Positions 1-6,667 of a DNA stretch of 8,035 nt are shown in pieces; positions within the stretch are counted from its first letter, which is position 1, and each line of letters begins with the position of its first letter. Location of the stretch: contig JAJCYN010000497.1 in the NCBI GenBank assembly GCA_029262915.1, positions 1 through 8,035 on the forward strand, in the 5' to 3' direction. The notes under the pieces are model-generated. The model had not been told where the DNA came from. It did not search any database and worked only from the letters and a program-made list of their open reading frames with translations. The stretch is from Flavobacteriales bacterium (GTDB taxonomy: Bacteria > Bacteroidota > Bacteroidia > Flavobacteriales_E > Vicingaceae). Position numbers and translations under genes: made by a program.

Positions 1-705
1 ATTGTTATACAATAAACAGGCGAAGTCCATATGCATTCCTTCATCTCGAGAAATTAACTCATTTGAAAAAGTTAAACCAGGCATTAAACCTCTTTTCTTT
101 AGCCAAAAAATTGAACAGAAACTTCCAGAAAAGAAAATTCCCTCAACAGCGGCAAAAGCTACTAATCGCTCTGCAAAGCTTCCGTTATCAATCCAACGTA
201 AAGCCCAATCCGCTTTTTTTCTTACTGGAGGGAAAGTATCAATGGCATTAAATAAATAATCTTTTTCTTTCGGATCTTTAATGTATGAATCAATTAAAAG
301 CGAATAAGTTTCGGAATGTACATTTTCCATCATTACCTGAAATCCGTAGAAAAATTTTGCTTCGGTATATTGTACTTCATTTAAAAAATGCTCGGCTAAA
401 TTTTCATTAACGATCCCATCACTTGCGGCAAAAAACGCTAAAATGTGTTTTATGAAATATCTTTCATCATCATTTAATTTGTTTTCCCAATCATGTAAAT
501 CGGGTGAAAGATCAATTTCTTCTGCGGTCCAAATTGAAGCTTGTTGATCTTTGTAAAATTGCCAAATATCATCATGTTGAATAGGAAATAAATCAAAACG
601 TTTATGATTGTTTTTTAAGATAGGTTCCTCATTGGCAATTGTGGTATTTGTTGGTAAAACATTATCAATTGTAAGGGACTGTTCTGTTGTAGTGTTTTTT
701 TCCAT
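1..705 (-). CDS. nrdB: Ribonucleoside-diphosphate reductase beta subunit (class I R2), 3' end missing
   Basis: Reading leftwards from the ATG at 703-705, 235 codons are open to the window edge; the C-terminal part of the protein lies outside. The product is the radical-bearing small subunit that, with NrdA, reduces ribonucleotides to deoxyribonucleotides in the cytoplasm. The di-iron site is intact by position: D96 (in [13 protein letters not shown]), E127 and H130 (in [12 protein letters not shown]), E188 (in [11 protein letters not shown]), E222 and H225 (in SRDEGMH). Y134, four residues after H130, matches the tyrosyl-radical position. Blocks such as [19 protein letters not shown] and [20 protein letters not shown] closely resemble the eukaryotic-type R2 sequence, which from general knowledge is common in Bacteroidota. 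The variable N-terminus, residues 1-35, is low-complexity and polar. No strong ribosome binding site precedes the ATG. The large-subunit gene nrdA is not in the window; it may lie beyond the left edge, which is inference. Confidence 0.96.
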   Translation of the reverse strand, partial: MEKNTTTEQSLTIDNVLPTNTTIANEEPILKNNHKRFDLFPIQHDDIWQFYKDQQASIWTAEEIDLSPDLHDWENKLNDDERYFIKHILAFFAASDGIVNENLAEHFLNEVQYTEAKFFYGFQVMMENVHSETYSLLIDSYIKDPKEKDYLFNAIDTFPPVRKKADWALRWIDNGSFAERLVAFAAVEGIFFSGSFCSIFWLKKRGLMPGLTFSNELISRDEGMHMDFACLLYNN

Positions 706-815
706 CTTTTAACGTTATATAATTGTGCACAGTAATATGCTGCTTAATAGACTGTTACGCCTTAAGTAATGTATGCTTTTTGCCAGAAATCTCCTTTTGG
801 AAACAAATTGGATTA

Positions 816-846
816 CAAAAATTGGAAAAATAAATGCACCCACCAA
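816..846 (-). promoter_or_regulatory. Possible nrdB promoter (Bacteroidota type)
   Basis: On the minus strand, TTG (846-844) is followed after 20 bases by AATTTTTG (823-816), one mismatch from the Bacteroidota -7 consensus TAnnTTTG. The spacing is within the known range for this promoter class. It would give a leader of about 100 bases before the nrdB ATG. In sequence this AT-rich such near-matches arise by chance, so the call is tentative. Confidence 0.3.
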
Positions 847-920
847 CAGAAAACAATTCACAATTAAATGAAGTTTTCAACACTCGATTTTAACAATAAA
901 ATGTGTATAAATTTTTATTG

Positions 921-958
921 ATTAGTCAACTGATTGACAGTAAAGAGATTTGACTAAT
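921..958. repeat. 9-bp perfect inverted repeat
   Basis: ATTAGTCAA at 921-929 pairs perfectly with TTGACTAAT at 950-958 across a 20-base spacer. A third GTCAA-related arm (TTGAC at 934-938) pairs with 925-929, so two mutually exclusive hairpins are possible. There is no T-run, so it is unlikely to be a terminator. It could be a protein-binding site or a chance feature of AT-rich DNA. Confidence 0.4.
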
Positions 959-986
959 AGAAGTAAATATTTTGTTGAACGATGAT

Positions 987-1018
987 AAAAAAGAATTGGT
1001 CGATTCAATTATTTTTTT
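987..1018. terminator. Weak bidirectional terminator-like hairpin after the DUF3109 gene
   Basis: AATTG (994-998) pairs with CAATT (1006-1010) around a 7-base loop. There are six A's on the left (T's on the minus strand, 987-992) and a run of seven T's on the right (1012-1018). The arrangement fits a terminator for the minus-strand gene ending at 1046. The stem is only 5 bp and AT-rich, so it would be weak. Confidence 0.35.
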
Positions 1019-1045
1019 ATTTTAGTAGAGATTATTTTAGAAAAC

Positions 1046-1618
1046 CTATTCAGATTTATTTAAATGGTTATCTACTAATTCTAATTCTTTAAACCAATCT
1101 TTTCCAAATTTTCTGATTAAGGGTTCTTTTAAAAATTGATAGGTTTGAACACCTAGCTCTTCCCCAAGCGAGCAAGCGTTATCACAAAGATCCCAATGGG
1201 CATAGTTTACAGCAATAAAGTTTTTGTATTTGGTTAGTCGTACTGGAAATAAGTGGCAAGAAATGGGTTTTTTGAAATCTGTTTTTCCATCATTATAAGC
1301 CTGTTCAATGGAGCATTGTGTTGTGCCATCTTCTTTAAAAGAAACAAAAGCACATTCTTTTCCATTTACCAATTGCGTAACATATTCTCCATCTGCATCA
1401 ATCGTATATAAATCTTCTTCAAGAGCAACAATGGCTTTTTCTGATAAATATTCTTTCGCCACAGAAAAGACATCAACTAATTTTTCTAATTCATTTTCTT
1501 CTAACGGGGCTCCAGCATCTCCTTCAATGCAGCAAGCTCCTTTGCAAGCGTTTAAATTACACACAAATTTTTTCTCTAAAAGTAATTCAGAAACTACGGT
1601 TTCACCTATTTGAATCAT
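1046..1618 (-). CDS. DUF3109 family cysteine-rich protein
   Basis: A 190-residue soluble protein with no signal peptide or membrane segment, matching the DUF3109 family as I recognise it; no biochemical function is established to my knowledge. Nine cysteines stand out: C20-x4-C25-x3-C29-C30 near the N-terminus (CNLNACKGACC), then C89, C102, C121 (in PISCHLFPVR) and C145-x3-C149 (in HWDLCDNAC). The spacing resembles the YkgJ-type proteins annotated as zinc- or iron-chelating, so binding of a metal or Fe-S cluster is a reasonable inference. The ATG at 1618 is the first in frame after the ltaE stop and leaves only 9 bases between the genes, so the two are probably co-transcribed. A functional link between the two products is not shown by the sequence. 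Confidence 0.88.
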   Translation of the reverse strand: MIQIGETVVSELLLEKKFVCNLNACKGACCIEGDAGAPLEENELEKLVDVFSVAKEYLSEKAIVALEEDLYTIDADGEYVTQLVNGKECAFVSFKEDGTTQCSIEQAYNDGKTDFKKPISCHLFPVRLTKYKNFIAVNYAHWDLCDNACSLGEELGVQTYQFLKEPLIRKFGKDWFKELELVDNHLNKSE

Positions 1619-1627
1619 TCTGTAAAG

Positions 1628-2647
1628 TTAGCGTAAACTATTAAGGATATTGATCGCTTCAGCATGCATATCATCTGTATAATCTAGATGAGTAACCAAT
1701 CTGATTTGTTGAGGCCCAAAAGCTACAGATTTAAGATTTTTTTCTTCTAATTTATTGATGATAGTGGTATAGTCGATTTTGTCAATTACTTCAAAAACAA
1801 CTATGTTGGTGTGTACGGGTAGTACTTTTTTTACATAGGCTAAATTTTCCAATGTACTACCTAATCCTTTTGCTTTTTGATGATCTTCTTTTAATCGTTC
1901 AATATTATTTTCTAAGGCATAAATTCCTGCGGCCGCTATATATCCGGCTTGTCGCATTCCTCCACCAAATAGTTTTCTAATTCTTCTAGCTTTTTTGATG
2001 TCCGTTTTTGTTCCTAATAAAAGCGAACCAACAGGTGCTCCTAAACCTTTAGAGAGGCAAACAGAAATGGTGTCAAATTGTGCTCCAATGTCTTGGGTAG
2101 AATAATTTGCCTCTACAGTGGCATTAAAAATTCGTGCTCCATCTAAATGGAGTTTTAAGTTTTTATTATCACAGAGAGTTTTTATGTTCTTAATTTCTTC
2201 TATATCATAAATGGTTCCACCTCCTTTATTACAAGTGTTTTCTAGGCTCACTAATTGTGTTTCCGGAAAATGAACATCATCTGGATTTATTGCCGTTTCA
2301 ATTTGCTTGGCGGTAAGTCTCCCAGCGTTTCCTTGTAATAATTTTGAGGCCAGCCCAGAATTAAAACCAATACCTCCACCTTCATACTTGTATACGTGTG
2401 ACAATTCATCACAAATAATTTCACCTGGAGAGTTGGTGTTTAATTTAATTGCAATTTGATTGGTCATGGTTCCTGAAGGGCAATAAATTGCAGCTTCTTT
2501 TCCAAAAAGAGATGCACCTAGAGCTTCTAATTTATTTACCGTTTCATCGTCTTCAAAAACATCATCTCCAACCTTTGCATTGAACATTGCCTCTTTCATT
2601 TCTTTTGTTGGAAGAGTAACAGTATCGCTTCTTAAGTCAATAATCAT
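1628..2647 (-). CDS. ltaE: Low-specificity L-threonine aldolase (PLP-dependent)
   Basis: A full-length 339-residue cytoplasmic enzyme of the beta-eliminating lyase / threonine aldolase family. It splits L-threonine or L-allo-threonine into glycine and acetaldehyde. Family landmarks are all present: MIIDLRSDTVTLPT at the N-terminus; the phosphate-binding region around PSGTMTNQ (58-65); H84 in DELSHVY, the expected ring-stacking residue; D169 and R172 in HLDGARIFNA; the Schiff-base lysine K200 in SKGLGAPVGS; and R316 in IRLVTH, the expected carboxylate-binding arginine. An in-frame ATG five codons upstream (2662) exists, but family members begin at MIIDLRSDTVT, so the start at 2647 is preferred. 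It is the first gene of a probable two-gene unit with the DUF3109 protein and is divergent from tRNA-Cys. A box TACTTTTA (minus strand, 2670-2663), one mismatch from TAnnTTTG, lies just upstream but has no correctly spaced -33 element. Confidence 0.95.
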   Translation of the reverse strand: MIIDLRSDTVTLPTKEMKEAMFNAKVGDDVFEDDETVNKLEALGASLFGKEAAIYCPSGTMTNQIAIKLNTNSPGEIICDELSHVYKYEGGGIGFNSGLASKLLQGNAGRLTAKQIETAINPDDVHFPETQLVSLENTCNKGGGTIYDIEEIKNIKTLCDNKNLKLHLDGARIFNATVEANYSTQDIGAQFDTISVCLSKGLGAPVGSLLLGTKTDIKKARRIRKLFGGGMRQAGYIAAAGIYALENNIERLKEDHQKAKGLGSTLENLAYVKKVLPVHTNIVVFEVIDKIDYTTIINKLEEKNLKSVAFGPQQIRLVTHLDYTDDMHAEAINILNSLR

Positions 2648-2683
2648 AGTATTAATTTTCAATAAAAGTATTAAAATTATTAT

Positions 2684-2691
2684 TAGATTTG
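2684..2691 (+). promoter_or_regulatory. -7 promoter box for tRNA-Cys
   Basis: TAGATTTG is an exact match to the Bacteroidota sigma-A -7 consensus TAnnTTTG. It ends 16 bases before the mature 5' end of the tRNA, a suitable distance for a short 5' leader. No clear TTG -33 element is seen upstream, so the upstream half is weak or absent. Confidence 0.6.
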
Positions 2692-2707
2692 CAGACCAAG
2701 TTTAAAG

Positions 2708-2778
2708 GGTTCCGTGGCCGAGCGGCTAGGCAGTGCTCTGCAAAAGCATCTACAGCGGTTCGAATCCGCTCGGAACCT
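2708..2778 (+). tRNA. tRNA-Cys (anticodon GCA)
   Basis: The sequence folds into a complete cloverleaf. The acceptor stem is GGTTCCG (2708-2714) with CGGAACC (2771-2777). The D stem is GCC/GGC (2717-2719 with 2729-2731). The anticodon stem is GTGCT/AGCAT (2733-2737 with 2745-2749) and includes one G-T pair. The loop CTGCAAA places anticodon GCA at 2740-2742. The T stem is AGCGG/CCGCT (2754-2758 with 2766-2770) with loop TTCGAAT. The discriminator base is T at 2778, as expected for recognition by cysteinyl-tRNA synthetase. CCA is not encoded, so the end must be added enzymatically. It is the only plus-strand gene here. Confidence 0.97.
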
Positions 2779-2780
2779 CA

Positions 2781-2815
2781 AAAAAAGCCTCAACCAATCA
2801 GGTTGAGGCTTTTTT
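2781..2815. terminator. Strong bidirectional intrinsic terminator
   Basis: The stem AGCCTCAACC (2786-2795) pairs perfectly with GGTTGAGGCT (2801-2810) around the loop AATCA. The flanking A5 and T5 runs extend pairing to 15 bp. T-runs are available on both strands. It starts two bases after the tRNA-Cys discriminator and lies 19 bases beyond the stop of the convergent T9SS protein gene, so it probably ends both transcripts. Confidence 0.93.
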
Positions 2816-2833
2816 ATATTATTGAGAAATAAA

Positions 2834-4771
2834 TTATCGAATTAAGCTAACAGTACCTTTTTGGAAATACTCAGTACCATCTGCACCAATGGCTCTTATA
2901 ATATAAAAGTAGGTGCCATCAGGAACTTCAGACCCAGCATTGGTTCTTCCATCCCAATGTCCATTTACATTATCCCAAGAGAACATCTTTTGTCCCCATC
3001 GGTTAAAGATTTCACCTTCTACAGATGCTAGATTTACACCATCAACTGTAAATGCATCATTTGATCCATCACCATTTGGAGTAAATACATTTGGAATAAT
3101 TAAAGAAGAAGGCTCACAATCTTCAACAGTAATTATTACAGAATCAGACGTTGCAGGACAGTTATTAGCAATGTTAGCAATTGTCCAAACAAAAATATTT
3201 GTTCCTAACGAAAGCCCTGTTCCTGTAGCACTTTGAAGTGTTGGGATAGTTACAATTCCACCACCAGTAGCAGTACTCCACAATCCTGTTTCTCCAACAA
3301 GCAAAGGAGTATTACCATTTAATGTAACTGTTAATATATCATCACACAATATTTGATCTATACCAGCATCAGCTATTGTCCCTGGCTCAACAGTAACAAT
3401 AACGGTATCCGTACTTGAACAATTGGCATCAGAACCTGTAACGATGTACGTGGTTGTAATAGCAGGACTTACTGCTTGGTTTTGTCCAACACCTAACCCA
3501 TTATCCCAAGTATAATTAATTCCACCTGTAGCACTTACATTACTAATAGCTCCCGGACAAATTGTATCATCTGGACTTGCCACAATAATTGGTAAAGAAT
3601 TAACAGTTACTGTAATAGTATCGGCATTTTGACAACCATTTGCAGTACCAATTACAATATAGGTTGCTGTTATTGTAGGTGAAAAGGTAACGCCATCCGT
3701 AACACCATTGTCCCAAGTGTAAGTTGTTGCTCCAGCTCCTGACAAGGTTACTGTATCACCAACACAAACACTTATACTTGTTGCATTAGCTACAACAGTT
3801 GGAGCTGCTGTTATTGTAAAGTTTGCCGTGGTGGTAAATACAGGACAAATACCCGTAGCATCTGTAATCGTGTAGGTAATTGTGTATGCTCCGGCAGTAC
3901 TCGTATTAGGAGTAATGGCACCGGTTGTAGGGTTAATTGTTAATCCAATTGGCGAAGCTGTATATACTCCTCCGGCTCCTCCAGTGAGTACGGCATTTTG
4001 AGTTGTTGTGTCGTTGTCACAGGCTGAAGCATTTAAATAAGATATAGTTGCTGTAGGGCAGGTAGGAATTACAGATAAAATCCAAGGAGAAAAAGTGGTC
4101 TGATTAGGAATAGGACCAACAGTACCAATTCCTGCTATAACACCTAAATTACCAGGTCCAGCTTGAACATCCCAAGAAGTTCCATTCCAATGTTGTGCTT
4201 TAACCGTATCTGTTGGGCTAGCGGTTGTGTTTTCTACTGCTCCTAAATAAGAAAAGGTTAAATCTGCAGTAACTGCTGCAGAAGTCTGAATGTCCCAGAA
4301 TCGATCCAAAGCTGAAACTACAGAATCAGCTGTTCCAGTCATACTTGTAACAGGGCCAACATTAGTTGCCGCAGCATGAGGTACGTTTTGAACGTTCGTT
4401 TGCCATGTGGACATATCAATATCACTACTTCCAGCAGTTGTTTTATTAAAGGTAAAAGGAATATAGTCTGCAGCATTCCCTGCTACGCCAAAAGGAAAAA
4501 CATAGTTTCCTGTTCCTGTTCCAGACTCCCATTTTACAAAATTATATTGATTTTCGGAATGGATGTGCCCTCCACCAGCAAGTCTTGTGATTCCTGTGGT
4601 ACTTGCTTCGTTTACTACTAAATAAACCTGGGTTCCTGCAGTACCTCCATTTAGTACGGTAATACCACCATTAAGCACAAGCGCATTTTGAGCTTGAACT
4701 AAAGAGCAACACATAAGAAGCATAAAGAGGAGATAAACTCTGTTCCAGTATTTATGTTTACATATTTTCAT
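2834..4771 (-). CDS. Secreted Ig/PKD-repeat surface protein with T9SS type B sorting domain
   Basis: A 645-residue exported protein. Residues 1-28 form a signal peptide (basic start, hydrophobic 12-25, AQA end). Residues 30-235 are a beta-rich region of a kind seen in other Bacteroidota secreted proteins, with RFWDI (157-161) and FSPWILS (227-233). Residues 240-322 form a first Ig-like module. Two clearly related Ig/PKD-like repeats follow at about 323-391 and 393-462, each carrying YTWDNG and TYIV.G, about 69 residues apart. A further module with LNGNTP and GLWST spans about 464-551. The C-terminus, about 558-645, is the gliding-motility-associated type B T9SS domain: IPNVFTPNGDGSNDAF, then IFNRWGQKMF, then PDGTYFYIIRA and the KGTVSLIR end. 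The product is therefore predicted to cross the outer membrane by T9SS. It follows the collagen/S74 gene after 49 bases, suggesting joint expression. No PorP/SprF partner gene is in the window. The function is probably adhesive or structural, which is inference. Confidence 0.92.
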   Translation of the reverse strand: MKICKHKYWNRVYLLFMLLMCCSLVQAQNALVLNGGITVLNGGTAGTQVYLVVNEASTTGITRLAGGGHIHSENQYNFVKWESGTGTGNYVFPFGVAGNAADYIPFTFNKTTAGSSDIDMSTWQTNVQNVPHAAATNVGPVTSMTGTADSVVSALDRFWDIQTSAAVTADLTFSYLGAVENTTASPTDTVKAQHWNGTSWDVQAGPGNLGVIAGIGTVGPIPNQTTFSPWILSVIPTCPTATISYLNASACDNDTTTQNAVLTGGAGGVYTASPIGLTINPTTGAITPNTSTAGAYTITYTITDATGICPVFTTTANFTITAAPTVVANATSISVCVGDTVTLSGAGATTYTWDNGVTDGVTFSPTITATYIVIGTANGCQNADTITVTVNSLPIIVASPDDTICPGAISNVSATGGINYTWDNGLGVGQNQAVSPAITTTYIVTGSDANCSSTDTVIVTVEPGTIADAGIDQILCDDILTVTLNGNTPLLVGETGLWSTATGGGIVTIPTLQSATGTGLSLGTNIFVWTIANIANNCPATSDSVIITVEDCEPSSLIIPNVFTPNGDGSNDAFTVDGVNLASVEGEIFNRWGQKMFSWDNVNGHWDGRTNAGSEVPDGTYFYIIRAIGADGTEYFQKGTVSLIR

Positions 4772-4789
4772 AGCGTATAGTTTAGGTTC

Positions 4790-4826
4790 AAATAATTTTT
4801 TAAAGAGATCATTTAAAAAATTATTT
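4790..4826. repeat. 15-bp perfect AT-only inverted repeat between two surface-protein genes
   Basis: The arm at 4790-4804 (AAATAATTTTTTAAA) is exactly complementary to the arm at 4812-4826, with the 7-base loop GAGATCA. It includes the stop codon of the upstream fibre gene (4821-4823) and the gap before the next start at 4771. In the minus-strand transcript it would form an A-U-only hairpin. It could be a weak attenuator that lowers expression of the downstream gene, or protect the 3' end of the upstream message. Confidence 0.6.
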
Positions 4827-6473
4827 AGCTCCTTGTGACTTTACTGTAGATTTTAAATTTTTATAATAATCTAGAATTTGAGACTTAGTTCCTGCAGGTA
4901 CTTCAAACTTATCCTTCAGGTTAGAAGGAAGGTTAGAAGGACTATTAGAAACGCTGGCGTTAGTTGATTGTACTTTGGCTAAAGCTATCCAGTCAAAATT
5001 TAGATTTGCTGCTGTTTGCGATGTAACAACTTTGAATCCAGTACTAGTTTTTTCTATTATACTTAAGGTTACATTTGGATTATTACTAGTTAAAGTAACA
5101 ACAGGGATAGCTCCATTAAAGTTTTCGGAGAAAGACACCCACACCTCTGTACCATTTAAATTCTTAGATCCAAAGTCTTGAACAGTATTATTTGGATTTT
5201 CCAATTTTTGTATTGCTTTCATATTGTGCTGAACACCAGCAAGACTAAGGGTAGCCAGTGCATAGATATCTACACCAGAGAAACCTTCGTCTAAAAGATA
5301 ATCAGGCGTTTCATCAGCAATTAATCCCAACCTGAATGCAGGTCTATAGTGATTTTCTAATCCGGGCCTCATTTCATCGTACTCGTTATTATAATTATAG
5401 ACAGAAGGTTTGATGCTCATAATACTGCTCATCAAATAATCTTCAATTTGCTCTTCGTTATTTACACTATGGATATTTCTTTTAATCTCTCTTTGTGAGG
5501 CATTGATAAATCCTCCAGAATACATCCTCCACCAATATTCACCTGCTGCTGCTACATTATAACCAACGTAACCCCAACCACCAAGTTGTTCTGGATTCAT
5601 TGTAGGGTCACTTGCACGATAATAACCTATCCCTATTTGTTGACCTAAGTTTAAATCACTACCTATCTCTATAGGAAATGCAGAGGTATGAACCGGAGAT
5701 GCTGCACCTAAAATATATGGTGGTGCTGGCATAGCAGAGAGGCCAACGACATCTAAGCTTGCATCAACATTTAATGTATTGGCATCGACTCTTAAATCTC
5801 CATTTGCTCCAATATACATTCTTTCAACATTGGTGGTTCTAAACTTTAAATCAGCACCATTAGTTGGTCCAATAAAATTGGCAGCAACGATTCCAGCATT
5901 GCCGGTTGTTAACCAAGATGCTTGAGTAGAAGTAACCGGACCACCTGAGCCAGCAGTACCATTAATTACCATTGTTCCGTTTGTGTTAAATGTAGGGGTT
6001 GTTAATGTCCATCCTGGGCCTGGAATTCCTTGAGGTCCAGCAGCACCAGCAGGCCCAGCGACACCAGGTATTCCTTGAGGTCCGGCAGCACCAGCAGGTC
6101 CAGCGACACCAGGTATTCCTTGAGGTCCAGCAGCACCAGCAGGTCCAGCAACACCAGGGATTCCTTGCGGTCCGGCAGGACCTATAGCTTGTATCCAAGC
6201 AGCACCATCCCAATACCAATAACCTAGAGCACCACCTGTCATAGCGGCATTAGTGTTATATACTAATAAACTAGTTACAGGGGCTGGAACAGTTATTACA
6301 TCCGTTGTTGAGGTTAACGCTACTCTTGGAATTAAAAGCCCCTTATCAGGGTAATCAATGTCAAGTGCAGCAGAAGCATTAGGTGTAGCTCCAGTTGTAT
6401 TAATACCAACATTTTGTGCAAAAGAAAATGCAGAAAAAGAGATTAGAACTAATGCTAAAAATAGATTTTTCAT
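4821..6473 (-). CDS. Exported collagen-like / S74 tail-fibre-chaperone domain protein
   Basis: A 550-residue protein. Residues 1-19 are a signal peptide ([10 protein letters not shown] start, FSFA before QNVGI). Residues 20-95 are a module common at the start of Bacteroidota surface proteins ([34 protein letters not shown]). Residues 98-151 are 18 uninterrupted Gly-X-Y triplets with a 15-residue repeat, expected to form a collagen-like triple helix. Residues about 200-325 contain fibre-like beta segments. Residues about 326-425 match the S74 intramolecular chaperone of phage tail fibres: [33 protein letters not shown], then a helical [16 protein letters not shown]326 and K331 have the S-x4-K spacing of self-cleaving S74 proteins. 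Residues 440-500 resemble an H-lectin-like beta-sandwich ([23 protein letters not shown]), less certainly. No T9SS sorting domain is seen, so the final location is unknown. Trimerisation is expected from both the collagen and S74 parts. Confidence 0.88.
   Translation of the reverse strand: MKNLFLALVLISFSAFSFAQNVGINTTGATPNASAALDIDYPDKGLLIPRVALTSTTDVITVPAPVTSLLVYNTNAAMTGGALGYWYWDGAAWIQAIGPAGPQGIPGVAGPAGAAGPQGIPGVAGPAGAAGPQGIPGVAGPAGAAGPQGIPGPGWTLTTPTFNTNGTMVINGTAGSGGPVTSTQASWLTTGNAGIVAANFIGPTNGADLKFRTTNVERMYIGANGDLRVDANTLNVDASLDVVGLSAMPAPPYILGAASPVHTSAFPIEIGSDLNLGQQIGIGYYRASDPTMNPEQLGGWGYVGYNVAAAGEYWWRMYSGGFINASQREIKRNIHSVNNEEQIEDYLMSSIMSIKPSVYNYNNEYDEMRPGLENHYRPAFRLGLIADETPDYLLDEGFSGVDIYALATLSLAGVQHNMKAIQKLENPNNTVQDFGSKNLNGTEVWVSFSENFNGAIPVVTLTSNNPNVTLSIIEKTSTGFKVVTSQTAANLNFDWIALAKVQSTNASVSNSPSNLPSNLKDKFEVPAGTKSQILDYYKNLKSTVKSQGAK
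6026..6183. repeat. 45-bp tandem repeat encoding collagen-like triplets
   Basis: Three full 45-base units (6026-6070, 6071-6115, 6116-6160) and a partial fourth (6161-6183) lie inside the fibre gene. Units differ from each other at two or three positions, and every difference is synonymous: each encodes the same 15 residues containing [15 protein letters not shown]. Repeat-number changes by slippage or recombination would keep the reading frame and alter stalk length. Confidence 0.9.
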
Positions 6474-6521
6474 AATTTTTGATTTAAATATTGTAGTGTT
6501 AGTTTTTGTTGTTTTTTCGAT

Positions 6522-6557
6522 GAATACTTCACAAGTTAATGCTTGGTAATAGTATTC
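6522..6557. promoter_or_regulatory. Nested inverted repeat in the leader of the fibre gene
   Basis: GAATACT (6522-6528) pairs with AGTATTC (6551-6557). Inside it CAAG (6532-6535) pairs with CTTG (6542-6545), giving a two-part stem with a small internal loop. It sits about 50 bases upstream of the ATG at 6473. It could be a leader RNA structure or an operator. I see no good TAnnTTTG box for this gene. Confidence 0.35.
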
Positions 6558-6606
6558 AGACGATAATTTTAAAAAAAGGTTGCATTTATTTCAATTTAAA
6601 TGTACT

Positions 6607-6641
6607 AAAAAAAAAGAGCCTAACAAATTATCAGGCTCTTT
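6607..6641 (-). terminator. Intrinsic terminator of the YceI gene
   Basis: On the minus strand AAAGAGCCT (6641-6633) pairs with AGGCTCTTT (6621-6613) around an 11-base loop, followed by a T-run extending to 6607. It lies 26 bases after the YceI stop codon. No T-run is present on the plus-strand side, so it acts in one direction and separates the YceI gene from the fibre gene downstream. Confidence 0.9.
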
Positions 6642-6667
6642 AAAAAAATAAAATAAACTTAAAAGTC

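Larger units (their letters stand above)
706..1045. other. Intergenic region upstream of nrdB
   Basis: This 340-base AT-rich gap lies between the start of nrdB and the stop of the DUF3109 gene, both on the minus strand. I find no convincing coding frame or RNA gene. It holds a possible minus-strand promoter (816-846), an 8-bp palindrome TGTGCACA at 724-731 in the probable nrdB leader, a 9-bp inverted repeat (921-958) and a weak hairpin flanked by T-runs (987-1018). Its length suggests that nrdB is transcribed separately from the ltaE-DUF3109 unit. Confidence 0.6.

Noticed and set aside
2..259. Plus-strand open frames at the left edge
   Set aside because: They run antisense to nrdB, whose metal ligands are coded on the minus strand across the same bases.
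2648..2662. Longer ltaE start at 2662
   Set aside because: The family begins at MIIDLRSDTVT; the five extra codons add no conserved residues and abut a possible -7 box.
2700..2833. tRNA-Cys as an integration site for a mobile element
   Set aside because: No integrase gene and no repeated copy of the tRNA 3' end is visible in the window.
6026..6183. CRISPR-like array
   Set aside because: The units are directly contiguous with no unique spacers and encode a regular Gly-X-Y protein repeat.
5986..6227. Open frames on both strands across the collagen-coding repeat, rich in Cys/Trp/Arg or Gln/His/Ser
   Set aside because: They are shadow frames of the 45-bp repeat inside the fibre gene; their repetitiveness mirrors the repeat and they have no start signals or domain features.
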